Source: Cloacimonetes bacterium UBA4175 (GTDB lineage: Bacteria; Cloacimonadota; Cloacimonadia; Cloacimonadales; Cloacimonadaceae). From it: a DNA stretch of 9,944 nt. Positions 1 through 6,542 of the stretch are shown piece after piece. The DNA lies in assembly GCA_002379855.1 (NCBI GenBank), contig DFUX01000016.1, positions 1-9,944 on the forward strand. Reading direction: 5' to 3'. Each line of letters begins with the position of its first letter. Positions within the stretch are counted from its first letter, which is position 1. Both the position numbers and the translations under genes were made by a program. The notes below the pieces were generated by a model that saw only the letters and a program-made list of their open reading frames with translations, was not told the origin of the DNA and made no database searches.

Positions 1-1
1 G

Positions 2-58
2 GTTTTGATTGACACAAAAGAGCGCATCCAGAAACTGACGTCCGATGCAATGCATTAG
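2..58 (+). CDS. 3' end of an unidentified gene (partial)
   Basis: The frame starting at base 2 is open from the window edge to a TAG at 56-58 and encodes 18 residues ending KLTSDAMH. The next gene begins within 10 bases, and its ribosome binding site overlaps this stop codon, which is the arrangement expected within an operon. The tail is short, polar and probably helical; too little is present to name a family. It could also be a chance open frame, since only 57 bases are visible. Confidence 0.4.
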   Translation, partial: VLIDTKERIQKLTSDAMH

Positions 59-67
59 GGAGTTATG

Positions 68-634
68 ATGAAGACAAACGGAAGGACATGGGCACCAACC
101 CTCACCCTGGCCAAGCTCTTTGAAGAGCAAAACCAGTTTTTTGACGCTCTGGCAGCCTATGAGCTGATCAGCCAGACGGATGATTCGCCCGCGGTGCGCG
201 AGCGCATAGAAGACCTGCACGTCCGCATTTTGAACGATCCGGCAAACCGCTACGATCCCCGCATCGAGCAACTCTTCACTCCCGAGGAGCTCGCCTATCT
301 CAAGATATTGAGTCACAACGGTTTTGAGAATCTCGCCCAGGCACGCGCCAAGCTCGCCGAGGGCAGCTTCGTCCAGGAAATCGTGATCGATGACGACGAC
401 GAAGAGGAAGCCCTCCCCGAACCGAGCGACGGCGAGGCCATGCTGAGCGTGTTGCGCGAGATCGAGGAGCAGTCACGGGAATACAAACCCGATCCCGCCA
501 AAACCCCGGAAGAGCTGAGCCTGGCGGATTTTCTGCTTGCCCTGCTCTCGCGTTACAGCAAGGACACCCCCCTCAGCGAGCTGAGGTTTACGGATTTCCT
601 CTCCATCTTCCTGGAGCTGCAAACGCGCAAGTAA
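68..634 (+). CDS. Hypothetical acidic protein with TPR-like N-terminus
   Basis: Encodes about 188 residues of unrecognised family. The first 50 residues form a helix-turn-helix pair of TPR type (ALAAYELI preceded by LAKLFEEQ), which suggests a protein-interaction surface. Residues around 105-125 form a very acidic linker (DDDDEEE) that is probably disordered, and a helical C-terminal section (LADFLLALLSRY, LSIFLELQ) follows. There is no signal peptide or membrane segment, so it is likely cytoplasmic. ATG codons stand at 65 and 68; AGGGAG at 57-62 lies 2 bases from the first and 5 from the second, so I chose 68. Downstream lie the cysteine-rich mini-protein (8-base gap) and rsmD, which suggests co-transcription. 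Coding status is secure from length, composition and start signal; function is unknown. Confidence 0.8.
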   Translation: MKTNGRTWAPTLTLAKLFEEQNQFFDALAAYELISQTDDSPAVRERIEDLHVRILNDPANRYDPRIEQLFTPEELAYLKILSHNGFENLAQARAKLAEGSFVQEIVIDDDDEEEALPEPSDGEAMLSVLREIEEQSREYKPDPAKTPEELSLADFLLALLSRYSKDTPLSELRFTDFLSIFLELQTRK

Positions 635-642
635 CCCCGCCG

Positions 643-816
643 ATGTCCCGCAAGACCCCCAAAAAGTTCAACAAGCTTTGCCAACGCTGCTGCAAGAAAT
701 GCAAGCAGGCGGACACCGTGCTCATCGTCTCCTGCCCAAGCTTCGAGGCCAGCCCGGTGCAGCTCACCATCCCCCTCAAGTTTCCCCCCGGCAGGCCACG
801 CAAAGCCCGCAACTGA
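643..816 (+). CDS. Small cysteine-rich basic protein (57 aa), possible zinc knuckle
   Basis: An ATG at 643 opens a 57-codon frame that ends in TGA at 814-816 and fills the gap between two genes almost exactly. Five cysteines occur: Cys13, Cys16, Cys17 and Cys20 in a compact CxxCCxxC cluster, plus Cys31. Lysine and arginine are abundant at both ends, as in small zinc-binding or nucleic-acid-binding proteins. The stop lies 8 bases before the rsmD TTG start, and the TGA itself overlaps the rsmD ribosome binding site, so the two may be translationally coupled. No clear Shine-Dalgarno precedes its own ATG; re-initiation after the upstream stop at 632-634 is possible. The reading of this frame as a gene rests on its fit to the gap and on its cysteine pattern. 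Family not recognised. Confidence 0.6.
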   Translation: MSRKTPKKFNKLCQRCCKKCKQADTVLIVSCPSFEASPVQLTIPLKFPPGRPRKARN

Positions 817-824
817 GGCAGCCC

Positions 825-1370
825 TTGCGCATCATCACCGGCAAATTCAAGGGACGCAAACTATTCGCCGTGGAAGGGCTAACCACCCGCCCCACCACAG
901 CTTACAACCGCGCCGTGATCTTCAACGTCCACAGCCAGTTTGACGGCGCGAGGGTGCTGGATCTCTTTGCCGGAACCGGCTCCTACGGGCTGGAAGCCCT
1001 GTCCCGCGGAGCCTCCTGGGTGGATTTCGTGGAGTTTTCCTCGGCGGCCATCTCCGTGCTGCTCAAGAACATAAACCTGGTGGGAGCGCAGGATGACTGC
1101 CATGTCTGGCGCAAACGCGCCGAAACTTTTTTGAAAAAAGCGGAACCCGCCTGGGACATCATCTTCCTGGATCCGCCCTACGACAAAAACCTGGTCAACC
1201 CCTGCCTGGAACTCATCTTTGAGCGCGGGCTGCTGGCCCCGGGCGGCGTCGCCATCGCCGAGCACAGTTCCCGGGAAGGGATAGCGGAATCCCTTGCGCC
1301 CAAAATACTTAAACACAAAGCGGGCAAGACCGGCAGCTTCACCCTGCTGGGCTCCGCCCCCGGGGATTGA
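825..1370 (+). CDS. rsmD: 16S rRNA (guanine(966)-N2)-methyltransferase RsmD
   Basis: Uses S-adenosylmethionine to methylate N2 of G966 in 16S rRNA on the 30S assembly intermediate, in the cytoplasm. The start of the protein, LRIITGKFKGRKL, matches the usual RsmD opening; RPTTAYNRAVIFN follows at the place of the family's RPTxxRVREALFN. Motif I (SAM binding) is DLFAGTGSYGLEALSRGA from residue 46, and the catalytic motif IV is DPPY at residues 116-119. Length from the chosen start is 181 residues, normal for the family. The frame is open upstream to at least 678, but that extension overlaps the mini-gene at 643-816 and has low-complexity content; TTG at 825 with GAGG at 815-818, 6 bases away, fits both the homologs and the ribosome site. 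A 38-base segment plus an inverted repeat follows, suggesting the end of the transcript. Confidence 0.93.
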   Translation: MRIITGKFKGRKLFAVEGLTTRPTTAYNRAVIFNVHSQFDGARVLDLFAGTGSYGLEALSRGASWVDFVEFSSAAISVLLKNINLVGAQDDCHVWRKRAETFLKKAEPAWDIIFLDPPYDKNLVNPCLELIFERGLLAPGGVAIAEHSSREGIAESLAPKILKHKAGKTGSFTLLGSAPGD

Positions 1371-1415
1371 GTAAATGCCGCCCTCATTTGACGTTACAGG
1401 ATTTGAGACCATCAT

Positions 1416-1453
1416 CCTTAGGTCAACCTTCTGGAAGTTAAGGTTGACTAAGG
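1416..1453. repeat. Imperfect inverted repeat, possible terminator of the rsmD operon
   Basis: The left arm (1416-1430, CCTTAGGTCAACCTT) and right arm (1440-1453, AAGGTTGACTAAGG) pair over 14 positions with one bulged base, around a 9-base loop. It lies 45 bases after the rsmD stop. No T-run follows on either side, so a factor-independent terminator is not proven; it could be a regulator-binding palindrome or part of a dispersed repeat. The surrounding gap 1371-1577 has no convincing gene. Confidence 0.5.
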
Positions 1454-1501
1454 GAAGACCCCAGGTTGATGCCAGCTTGCATAGGGGGGCCGGAAAGGGG
1501 A

Positions 1502-1529
1502 TTGCCAGCGGCGCGATTAGGCTTATCTT
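1502..1529 (+). promoter_or_regulatory. Candidate sigma70-type promoter for 1578-5123
   Basis: TTGCCA at 1502-1507 (5 of 6 to TTGACA) and TATCTT at 1524-1529 (4 of 6) are separated by 16 bases, the same spacing as the stronger promoter at 6749. Transcription would begin near 1536 and run into the MORN-like gene, panB, the helical protein gene and porX. Moderate match; position before the operon is the main support. Confidence 0.4.
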
Positions 1530-1547
1530 ATTTAATACAAAGGAAAT

Positions 1548-1568
1548 CGGATCGCGGAACGCGGTCCG
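1548..1568 (+). promoter_or_regulatory. Hairpin between Shine-Dalgarno-like AAGGAAA and the ATG at 1578
   Basis: CGGATCGCG (1548-1556) pairs with CGCGGTCCG (1560-1568) over 9 bp with one G-U pair and a GAA loop. AAGGAAA at 1540-1546 is 31 bases from the ATG in linear sequence, but with the hairpin folded only about 10 unpaired bases separate them. An in-frame TAG at 1572-1574 excludes an earlier start. A weak GGAA at 1568-1571 is the alternative ribosome site. Confidence 0.45.
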
Positions 1569-1577
1569 GAATAGAAT

Positions 1578-2102
1578 ATGAAACAGAAACCGTCACTATC
1601 ACCGGCTCCGCTCATCCGGCACGTTGGGCGGGGATTGCTGCTGGCTGCCTTGTGGCTGCCGGCGCTTAGTCTGTCCGCACAGGCGAGTCAGGATGAGTAC
1701 CGTCTGCTCAAGAGCTACGAAACGCCCAAAAACGCCGTTTCCTTCGATGAACTGACCGAGGTTGAGGGAAGATGGCTGCGCGGGGAAATCCCCTTCACAG
1801 GCGTGGCGTTCAAGCGTTTTGAGAACGGACGCCTGCAACAGGTCTTCACCCTCTGCGAAGGGTTGCAGGATGGCCCCACCTATCTGTGGTATCCGGACGG
1901 CGCGCCGCTGATGAGCGCGAATTACCGCGCCGGAGCGCTGCAGGGCAGGTTTTTGGGCTGGTACGCCCACGGCGGGGTGATCTACGACATGGTACTCAAC
2001 CAGGGCGTTTACGGCGGCGACAACATCGAAGACGACCGGGAACAGTCCGCGCAAGAGGACGGCGAACGGGAAGGTGACGCGGGATTTAGCGATGAAGAAT
2101 AA
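1578..2102 (+). CDS. Exported MORN/YwqK-like repeat protein
   Basis: Encodes 174 residues. An N-terminal signal peptide has basic residues (R14, H15, R18), a hydrophobic core GLLLAALWLPALSL, and an Ala-Gln-Ala signal peptidase I site at 34-36; there is no lipobox cysteine. The body carries MORN-type repeats as in YwqK-like proteins: GVAFKRFENGRLQ, GPTYLWYPDGAPLM and GRFLGWYAHGGVIYD, each with the aromatic-Gly-turn pattern. The tail from about residue 150 is strongly acidic. Such proteins are usually periplasmic or surface-located; no enzyme activity is evident. The ATG at 1578 is the first possible start because an in-frame TAG lies at 1572. The 3' end overlaps panB by 11 bases, indicating co-transcription, although no functional link to pantothenate synthesis is apparent. 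Confidence 0.82.
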   Translation: MKQKPSLSPAPLIRHVGRGLLLAALWLPALSLSAQASQDEYRLLKSYETPKNAVSFDELTEVEGRWLRGEIPFTGVAFKRFENGRLQQVFTLCEGLQDGPTYLWYPDGAPLMSANYRAGALQGRFLGWYAHGGVIYDMVLNQGVYGGDNIEDDREQSAQEDGEREGDAGFSDEE

Positions 2103-2919
2103 CAATCAACAGAATTTACACGCCTTCCGCAAAATGAAAGCGGAAGGAACCAAGATTTGCATGGTGACGGCCTATGACGCCTCGATGGCGCGCTGCGTGG
2201 CCGCCAGCGATATGGACATCATCCTGGTGGGCGACAGCCTGGGGATGGTGGTGTTGGGCTATGAAAACACCCTGCAGGTGACGATGGGGGACATGATCAC
2301 CCACAGCGCGGCCGTGCGCCGGGGAGCCCCGCAGAGCTTTGTGATCGCGGATATGCCCTATCTGAGCTACCATCTCTCTTTGGACGAGGCCAAGGCCAAC
2401 GCCGCGGCTTTGATCACCGCCGGCAAGGCGGACGCGGTGAAGCTGGAAGGCGGCACCGCCTCCCGCCAGGAAGCGATCCGCCAGATCGTGGATTGCGAGG
2501 TTCCGGTCTGCGGTCACATCGGGCTGACCCCGCAGAGCGTTTACCGCTTTGGCGGCTTCCGCGTGCAGGGCAAGACCCCGGAGGCTCACGAGCAGCTTTT
2601 GCGCCAGGCTGTGGCCCTGGAAAAGGCCGGCATCTTCATGCTGGTGCTGGAAGGCATCCCCGAGGAACTGGCGCGGGAAATCACCGCCGCGGTGAAGATT
2701 CCCACCATCGGCATCGGCGCGGGACGCTATGTGGACGGCCAGGTGCTGGTCTATCACGACCTGCTGGGACACAGCACCCTGATGCCCAAGTTTGTGAAAC
2801 AATACGCAAATCTGGATCAGACGATCACCTCCGCCCTGAACGGCTATTGCGCCGAAGTGCGCTCCGGAGCCTTCCCCGCGGCGGAACACACCTACTATCC
2901 CATCACAGAACAAGAATAA
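2092..2919 (+). CDS. panB: 3-methyl-2-oxobutanoate hydroxymethyltransferase PanB
   Basis: Transfers a hydroxymethyl group from 5,10-methylene-tetrahydrofolate to 3-methyl-2-oxobutanoate to give ketopantoate, the first committed step of pantothenate and CoA synthesis, in the cytoplasm. Length is 275 residues, as in the family. VGDSLGM holds the metal ligand Asp48, and Asp87 in IADMPY and Glu119 in KLEGG complete the expected magnesium site. GHIGLTPQS (141-149), the catalytic glutamate Glu187 in LVLEGIP, and IGIGAG are also present. The ATG at 2092 has GGGA at 2081-2084 and fits the homologous N-terminus; a GTG at 2074 would add six residues. The gene starts inside the end of the MORN-like gene and is followed after 12 bases by the next gene. 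No panC or panD is visible here, so the rest of the pathway must be elsewhere or absent. Confidence 0.97.
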   Translation: MKNNNQQNLHAFRKMKAEGTKICMVTAYDASMARCVAASDMDIILVGDSLGMVVLGYENTLQVTMGDMITHSAAVRRGAPQSFVIADMPYLSYHLSLDEAKANAAALITAGKADAVKLEGGTASRQEAIRQIVDCEVPVCGHIGLTPQSVYRFGGFRVQGKTPEAHEQLLRQAVALEKAGIFMLVLEGIPEELAREITAAVKIPTIGIGAGRYVDGQVLVYHDLLGHSTLMPKFVKQYANLDQTITSALNGYCAEVRSGAFPAAEHTYYPITEQE

Positions 2920-2931
2920 GGAAACATTTTT

Positions 2932-3555
2932 ATGCAAAGCAATTACGCGCGCACCGAAAACATGAGCCCGGACGAGAAATTCAGGGCCGTCGCCAACCTC
3001 AAGGAGAATCTGGAGGATAACTTCATCAGCCTGGGGCAGTTGCTGTCCGAGATCAAGCGCAGCAAGCTCTACCGCATGAAGGGCTATGAGGCGTTCCGTG
3101 ACTTTGTGGAGGCGGAGTATCAGCTCAGCAGCTCGCTGGCCAGCAAGCTGGTGCAGGTTTTCGACACCTTCATCGAGGAGATGGACGTGGACGAAGCTAC
3201 CATCAAGGAAATCGGCTTCGACCGCCTGCAGATGATCCGCCCGCTGGTCGCCAAAGCAGACTGGCAGGTGCGCGACGAATGGGTGGAATTGGCGGGCGAG
3301 ATGCCCACCAAAGACCTGCGCGAACACATAAAGGAGATCCGCAAAAAGGAAAAGGAAGAGAACCTTGATCTGAAGAAAGTATTCACCGACCAGTATTTGG
3401 AAAGGATGACCGCCATCCTCAACTGCTCTCGCACAGAGCTTAACTTCAAGCTGGCGCTCTATTTTCAGGACGCCGATCCGGAAGCCGTGAAACAGGTTGT
3501 CCGCGAACGGCAGCGCCGCTTTGAAAGCGAAACAGCCAAGGAGGATAACAATTGA
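2932..3555 (+). CDS. Helical charged protein of unknown function, coupled to porX
   Basis: Encodes 207 residues with no signal peptide or membrane segment. Residues 25-75 (LGQLLSEIKRSKLYRMKGY, then FRDFVEAEYQLSSSLASKL) resemble the DUF3102/ParB-like pattern in which a Gly-Tyr-x-x-Phe-x-x-Phe stretch precedes a possible helix-turn-helix; this is recalled similarity, not a search result. Residues about 125-155 are lysine- and glutamate-rich and probably coiled coil (LREHIKEIRKKEKEEN). The ATG at 2932 has AAGGAA at 2918-2923, 8 bases away; panB ends 12 bases before. Its stop TGA (3553-3555) overlaps the TTG start of porX by 4 bases, and AAGGAGG for porX lies within its last codons, so translation is probably coupled. 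This makes it a candidate partner or regulator of PorX, which is inference only. Confidence 0.85.
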   Translation: MQSNYARTENMSPDEKFRAVANLKENLEDNFISLGQLLSEIKRSKLYRMKGYEAFRDFVEAEYQLSSSLASKLVQVFDTFIEEMDVDEATIKEIGFDRLQMIRPLVAKADWQVRDEWVELAGEMPTKDLREHIKEIRKKEKEENLDLKKVFTDQYLERMTAILNCSRTELNFKLALYFQDADPEAVKQVVRERQRRFESETAKEDNN

Positions 3556-5123
3556 AACACGCCAAGAAAATGAAAATACTGTGGGTGGACGACGAGATCG
3601 ATCTGCTCAAACCATTCGTGCTCTTCCTGGAAGAGCGAAACTACCATGTGGATACCTGCAACAACGGCACCGACGCCATCGAAAAGGTGCTGGAGAATAA
3701 GTATGACCTGGTGATCCTGGACGAGATGATGCCCGGGCTGGACGGCCTGGCTACCCTGCAGGAGATCAAACGCTTCAACGCCTCCCTGCCCATCGTGATG
3801 GTGACCAAAAGCGAAGAGGAAGGCCTGATGGACAAGGCCATCGCCTCGCAAATCTCCGACTACCTGATCAAACCCATCAATCCCAGCCAGATCATCATGG
3901 CCATCAAGAAAATCTTTCAAGCGGATGAAATCCGCGCCAACCAGATCGGCGAGCAATACACGCGCTACGTGGCAAACCTCAACCAACGGCTCTTTGACAG
4001 CCCCGGCTGGAAGGAATGGGCCGATATCTACCGCGAAATGGCATATTGGGAGCTGCAAATAGACGAGGTGAACGACGATAACCTGCGCCAGACCCACTTT
4101 CTGGAAAAACGGAACTGCAACACCGAGTTTACCAACTACGTGGAACGCAACTACCGCGACTGGCTGCGCAGCGACGACCGCCCCAACCTGTCCTTCGACG
4201 TGATCTCGCAATACGTCGCGCCCCACTTTGAGGAACGGGTGCCGGTTTATTTCATCATCATCGACTGCATGCGCCTGGACCAGTATCTGGCCATCCAGCC
4301 CTATATCAAGGAGCTGTTCGACGAGGAGCTGGAGCTTTACTACTCGATCCTGCCCACCGCCACCCCCTACAGCCGCAACTCCATCTTCAGCGGGCTGCTG
4401 CCCCAGGATATCGCCAAGCGCTTCCCGAACTACTGGGTCTCCTCGAATGATCTGGACAATTCCCGCAACCGCAACGAACACCAACTGCTGGACGAACATA
4501 TCGCGGAACTGGGCTACAACCTGGAACCCGCCTCCAAATATGTGAAAATCTTCAATATCGAGGAAGGAAACTTTGTGCTGCGCAAGATCGACACCTGGAA
4601 CAGGGAAAAGCTGATCGTGCTGGTCTATAACTTCCTCGACCTGCTGGCACACCACCGCTCGCGCGACCAGATCCTGCAGGAAACCATTCCCCACGAGGAA
4701 GGCCTGCGCGCCTTCACCAAGCACTGGTTCCTGCACTCCGCCCTTTATGACGCGCTCAAGCTGATCGCCAAACAGAACGCCATCGTGGTGATCAGCACCG
4801 ACCACGGCTCCATCAAGGTCAACCGCGCCACGCAAGTCGTGGGCGACCGCGACACCAGCATCACGGTGCGCTACAAAGAAGGCAAAAACCTCGGCGCCAA
4901 CGAACGGCACGCCGTCTATGCCAAAAAACCCTCGGAGTATGGCCTGCCCGTCAAGAGCATCGTGGATAACTATATCTTCGCCAAGGACGACTACTATTTC
5001 GTCTATCCCAATTCCTACCATCAATACCAGCGCCAATACAGCGGCACCTTCCAGCATGGCGGCATCTCCATGGAGGAGATGATCCTGCCCGTTGCCACCT
5101 GCCGCAGTAAACGCCTGAAATAG
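3552..5123 (+). CDS. porX: PorX-type response regulator with PglZ/alkaline phosphatase-like domain
   Basis: Encodes 523 residues, the usual PorX length. Residues 7-120 are a receiver domain: acidic pair Asp13-Asp14, phosphoacceptor Asp57 (VILDEMMPGLDG), Thr85 and Lys107 (YLIKPI). A helical linker leads to a PglZ domain of the alkaline phosphatase superfamily from about 225: Asp237 and Asp242 in YFIIIDCMRLDQY, Thr270 in TATPYSRN as the likely nucleophile position, Asp363 and His367 in NFLDLLAHH, Asp417-His418 in TDHGS, and His502. These are the expected zinc-ligand positions. In Bacteroidota PorX acts with the kinase PorY and the sigma factor SigP to control type IX secretion. No porY is in this window. 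Start TTG at 3552 has an ideal AAGGAGG (3538-3544) 7 bases away; ATG at 3570 is the alternative. Confidence 0.93.
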   Translation: MKHAKKMKILWVDDEIDLLKPFVLFLEERNYHVDTCNNGTDAIEKVLENKYDLVILDEMMPGLDGLATLQEIKRFNASLPIVMVTKSEEEGLMDKAIASQISDYLIKPINPSQIIMAIKKIFQADEIRANQIGEQYTRYVANLNQRLFDSPGWKEWADIYREMAYWELQIDEVNDDNLRQTHFLEKRNCNTEFTNYVERNYRDWLRSDDRPNLSFDVISQYVAPHFEERVPVYFIIIDCMRLDQYLAIQPYIKELFDEELELYYSILPTATPYSRNSIFSGLLPQDIAKRFPNYWVSSNDLDNSRNRNEHQLLDEHIAELGYNLEPASKYVKIFNIEEGNFVLRKIDTWNREKLIVLVYNFLDLLAHHRSRDQILQETIPHEEGLRAFTKHWFLHSALYDALKLIAKQNAIVVISTDHGSIKVNRATQVVGDRDTSITVRYKEGKNLGANERHAVYAKKPSEYGLPVKSIVDNYIFAKDDYYFVYPNSYHQYQRQYSGTFQHGGISMEEMILPVATCRSKRLK

Positions 5124-5126
5124 TTG

Positions 5127-5155
5127 TTGACGGATTGGGGCATCCGGCATAGATT
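5127..5155 (+). promoter_or_regulatory. Candidate sigma70-type promoter upstream of tsaE
   Basis: TTGACG at 5127-5132 and TAGATT at 5150-5155 are separated by exactly 17 bases (5 of 6 and 4 of 6 matches). It begins 4 bases after the porX stop. Transcription would start near 5162, giving a leader of about 125 bases before tsaE that contains the terminator-like hairpin at 5183-5242. Confidence 0.5.
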
Positions 5156-5182
5156 GTCGTCAGGACTGTAATAAAAGACAGG

Positions 5183-5242
5183 GTCCCAAGAGATGCCGGG
5201 GATTTCTGGATTGAACTCTCTGCCAGCTTTTGGGACTTTTTT
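5183..5242 (+). terminator. Intrinsic terminator-like hairpin with T6 tract (porX end and/or tsaE leader)
   Basis: GTCCCAAGAG (5183-5192) pairs with CTTTTGGGAC (5227-5236) over 10 bp with one G-U pair, followed directly by six T (5237-5242). The 34-base loop is long for a simple terminator and can hold a small CTGG/CCAG stem. It can terminate read-through from porX. It also lies downstream of the promoter at 5127-5155, so it could end an approximately 80-base transcript or act as an attenuator of tsaE. A competing stem (5163-5169 with 5178-5186) uses bases 5183-5186 of the terminator arm. Confidence 0.65.
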
Positions 5243-5286
5243 ATCTTGTGGCGGGGCGCGAGCCCTTGCCCGGCAACGAGGTGAAA

Positions 5287-5733
5287 GTGGCGATCACGCG
5301 GTATTATGAACTGCAAAGCGAGCAGGATACGATCGACCTGGCGGAACGGCTGGCGCCGCTGCTGAGGCCGGGAGACCTGATCTGCCTGCTGGGCGACCTG
5401 GGCGCGGGGAAGACTTTCTTTGCCCAGGCTCTGGGCAGGTTTCTGGGCGCGGAAGAGGAACTGGACAGCCCCTCCTTCATGCTGCTCAAAGAATACGCCT
5501 GCCGCGACTTCCCCCTCTACCATATCGACCTCTACCGGCTGCAACACCCCGGGGAACTGCTGGACCTGGGCATCCATGAACTCATCGAGACGGGCGTCAC
5601 CCTCATCGAATGGCCCCAGCGCGCCGGAAACCTCATCCCCGAACATGACCTGGAACTGCGCTTCTCCTTCGACGGACTCCGCCGGGGAGTGGAAATAACC
5701 GCCGGCGGTCGCTTCGCCGCGCATTTTAGCTAA
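5287..5733 (+). CDS. tsaE: tRNA threonylcarbamoyladenosine biosynthesis ATPase TsaE
   Basis: TsaE (YjeE family) is the ATPase that works with TsaB and TsaD in the cytoplasm to form t6A at position 37 of ANN-decoding tRNAs. The chosen product is 148 residues, typical. GDLGAGKT (residues 36-43) is the Walker A loop; SPSFMLLKEY matches the family's SPTFxLxxEY; YHIDLYRL gives the HxDxYR motif; and IEWPQRAG corresponds to the conserved EW segment. GTG at 5287 is preceded by GAGG at 5278-5281 with 5-base spacing and gives the usual N-terminus; GTG at 5281 is possible. The frame is open back to TTG 5230, but that codon lies inside the terminator stem and lacks a ribosome site. The SIMPL gene follows 20 bases downstream and probably shares the transcript. 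No tsaB or tsaD is visible. Confidence 0.92.
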   Translation: MAITRYYELQSEQDTIDLAERLAPLLRPGDLICLLGDLGAGKTFFAQALGRFLGAEEELDSPSFMLLKEYACRDFPLYHIDLYRLQHPGELLDLGIHELIETGVTLIEWPQRAGNLIPEHDLELRFSFDGLRRGVEITAGGRFAAHFS

Positions 5734-5753
5734 TAACCAAAGGAAGGATAGAA

Positions 5754-6527
5754 ATGAACCTCATCCCGTTTGCAATAATCATCGCCATTATCGGCCTGGT
5801 AGTCTGGGAAATTTTTGGCGAGGAAAAAAAGCTGCGTCCCTGGCTGGTCGCCGGGCTTGCCTTCATCATCGGCATGACGGTGTTTGGCAACTACTTTCTC
5901 CTCAGCCGCAAGGTGGACAACAAGCTGCGCGTGGTCGGCTACGCCAGCAAAAACTTTGAAAGCGACCTGGTGAAGTGGACCCTCACCGTGCAGAAAAACA
6001 CAGATGTCAACGGCCTGATGGGGGCTTACACCTCCATGACCGCGGACATGAACTCCTTCAAAGACCTGCTCCTAGCTGCCGGAATTACGGAAAAGGACAT
6101 CAACATCCAGCCGCCCACCAGCAACCCTCTCTTCGCGGAATACGGGCAGATAACCGGATATTCGGTGAATCAGACCATCTATATCCTCAGCTCGGATATC
6201 AAGAAGGTGGAGGGGCTGGCGCTGAACCCGGAATTCTTCGCCAAACGCGGACTGGTGCTGCAGCAGTCGTCCCTGGCCTACCTCTATTCCAAGCTGCCGG
6301 AGCTCAAGAAACAACTACTGGGAGAAGCCACGGCCGATGCCCTCGCCCGCGCCAGGGAGATCACCTCCTCCGCCAAAGCCCGCCTGGGAAAGATCAAATC
6401 CGCCCGCGCCGGGGTGTTCCAGATCACGGAACCCTATTCCACCGATGTGTCCGACTATGGCTTTTACAATACCAATACCCGCTCCAAATCCATCTCCGTG
6501 ACCGTGACCACGGAATTTGACATATAG
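5754..6527 (+). CDS. Membrane-anchored SIMPL (DUF541) domain protein
   Basis: Encodes 257 residues. Two hydrophobic segments lie at the N-terminus, about residues 4-20 and 31-50 (WLVAGLAFIIGMTVFGNYF), and anchor the protein in the inner membrane. The rest, from about residue 57, is a SIMPL/DUF541 domain: RVVGYASKNFESDLVKWTL, then GITEKDINIQPP, the GYSVNQTIYI strand, and the ending SKSISVTVTTEFDI. The family is related to periplasmic stress proteins such as YggE and BP26, whose exact role is unsettled; the domain would face the periplasm. ATG at 5754 has AAGGAAGGA at 5740-5748. It follows tsaE by 20 bases. A GC-rich hairpin 15 bases after its stop may end the transcript. Identification rests on domain shape and motifs; confidence in the fold is good, in the function low. 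Confidence 0.88.
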   Translation: MNLIPFAIIIAIIGLVVWEIFGEEKKLRPWLVAGLAFIIGMTVFGNYFLLSRKVDNKLRVVGYASKNFESDLVKWTLTVQKNTDVNGLMGAYTSMTADMNSFKDLLLAAGITEKDINIQPPTSNPLFAEYGQITGYSVNQTIYILSSDIKKVEGLALNPEFFAKRGLVLQQSSLAYLYSKLPELKKQLLGEATADALARAREITSSAKARLGKIKSARAGVFQITEPYSTDVSDYGFYNTNTRSKSISVTVTTEFDI

Positions 6528-6542
6528 GCAGCCTGTGTTGTG

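Noticed and set aside
678..824. N-terminal extension of RsmD from TTG at 678
   Set aside because: The extra 49 residues are not RsmD-like and overlap the mini-gene; TTG at 825 has a correctly spaced GAGG and gives the family's usual start.
1375..1669. Two short open frames in the gap before the MORN-like gene
   Set aside because: They overlap the inverted repeat, promoter and the next gene in another frame, lack ribosome sites and have no recognisable content.
2116..3327. 403-codon - strand open frame across panB and the next gene
   Set aside because: It spans two identified + strand genes and their gap, and its residue content is that of antisense shadow.
3465..5150. 561-codon open frame on the - strand across porX
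   Set aside because: It is antisense to a clearly identified gene, has repetitive hydrophobic and histidine-rich content typical of the reverse complement of GC-rich coding sequence, and matches no family.
5230..5286. N-terminal extension of TsaE from TTG at 5230
   Set aside because: The codon lies in the right arm of the T6 terminator and has no ribosome site; GTG at 5287 does and matches family length.
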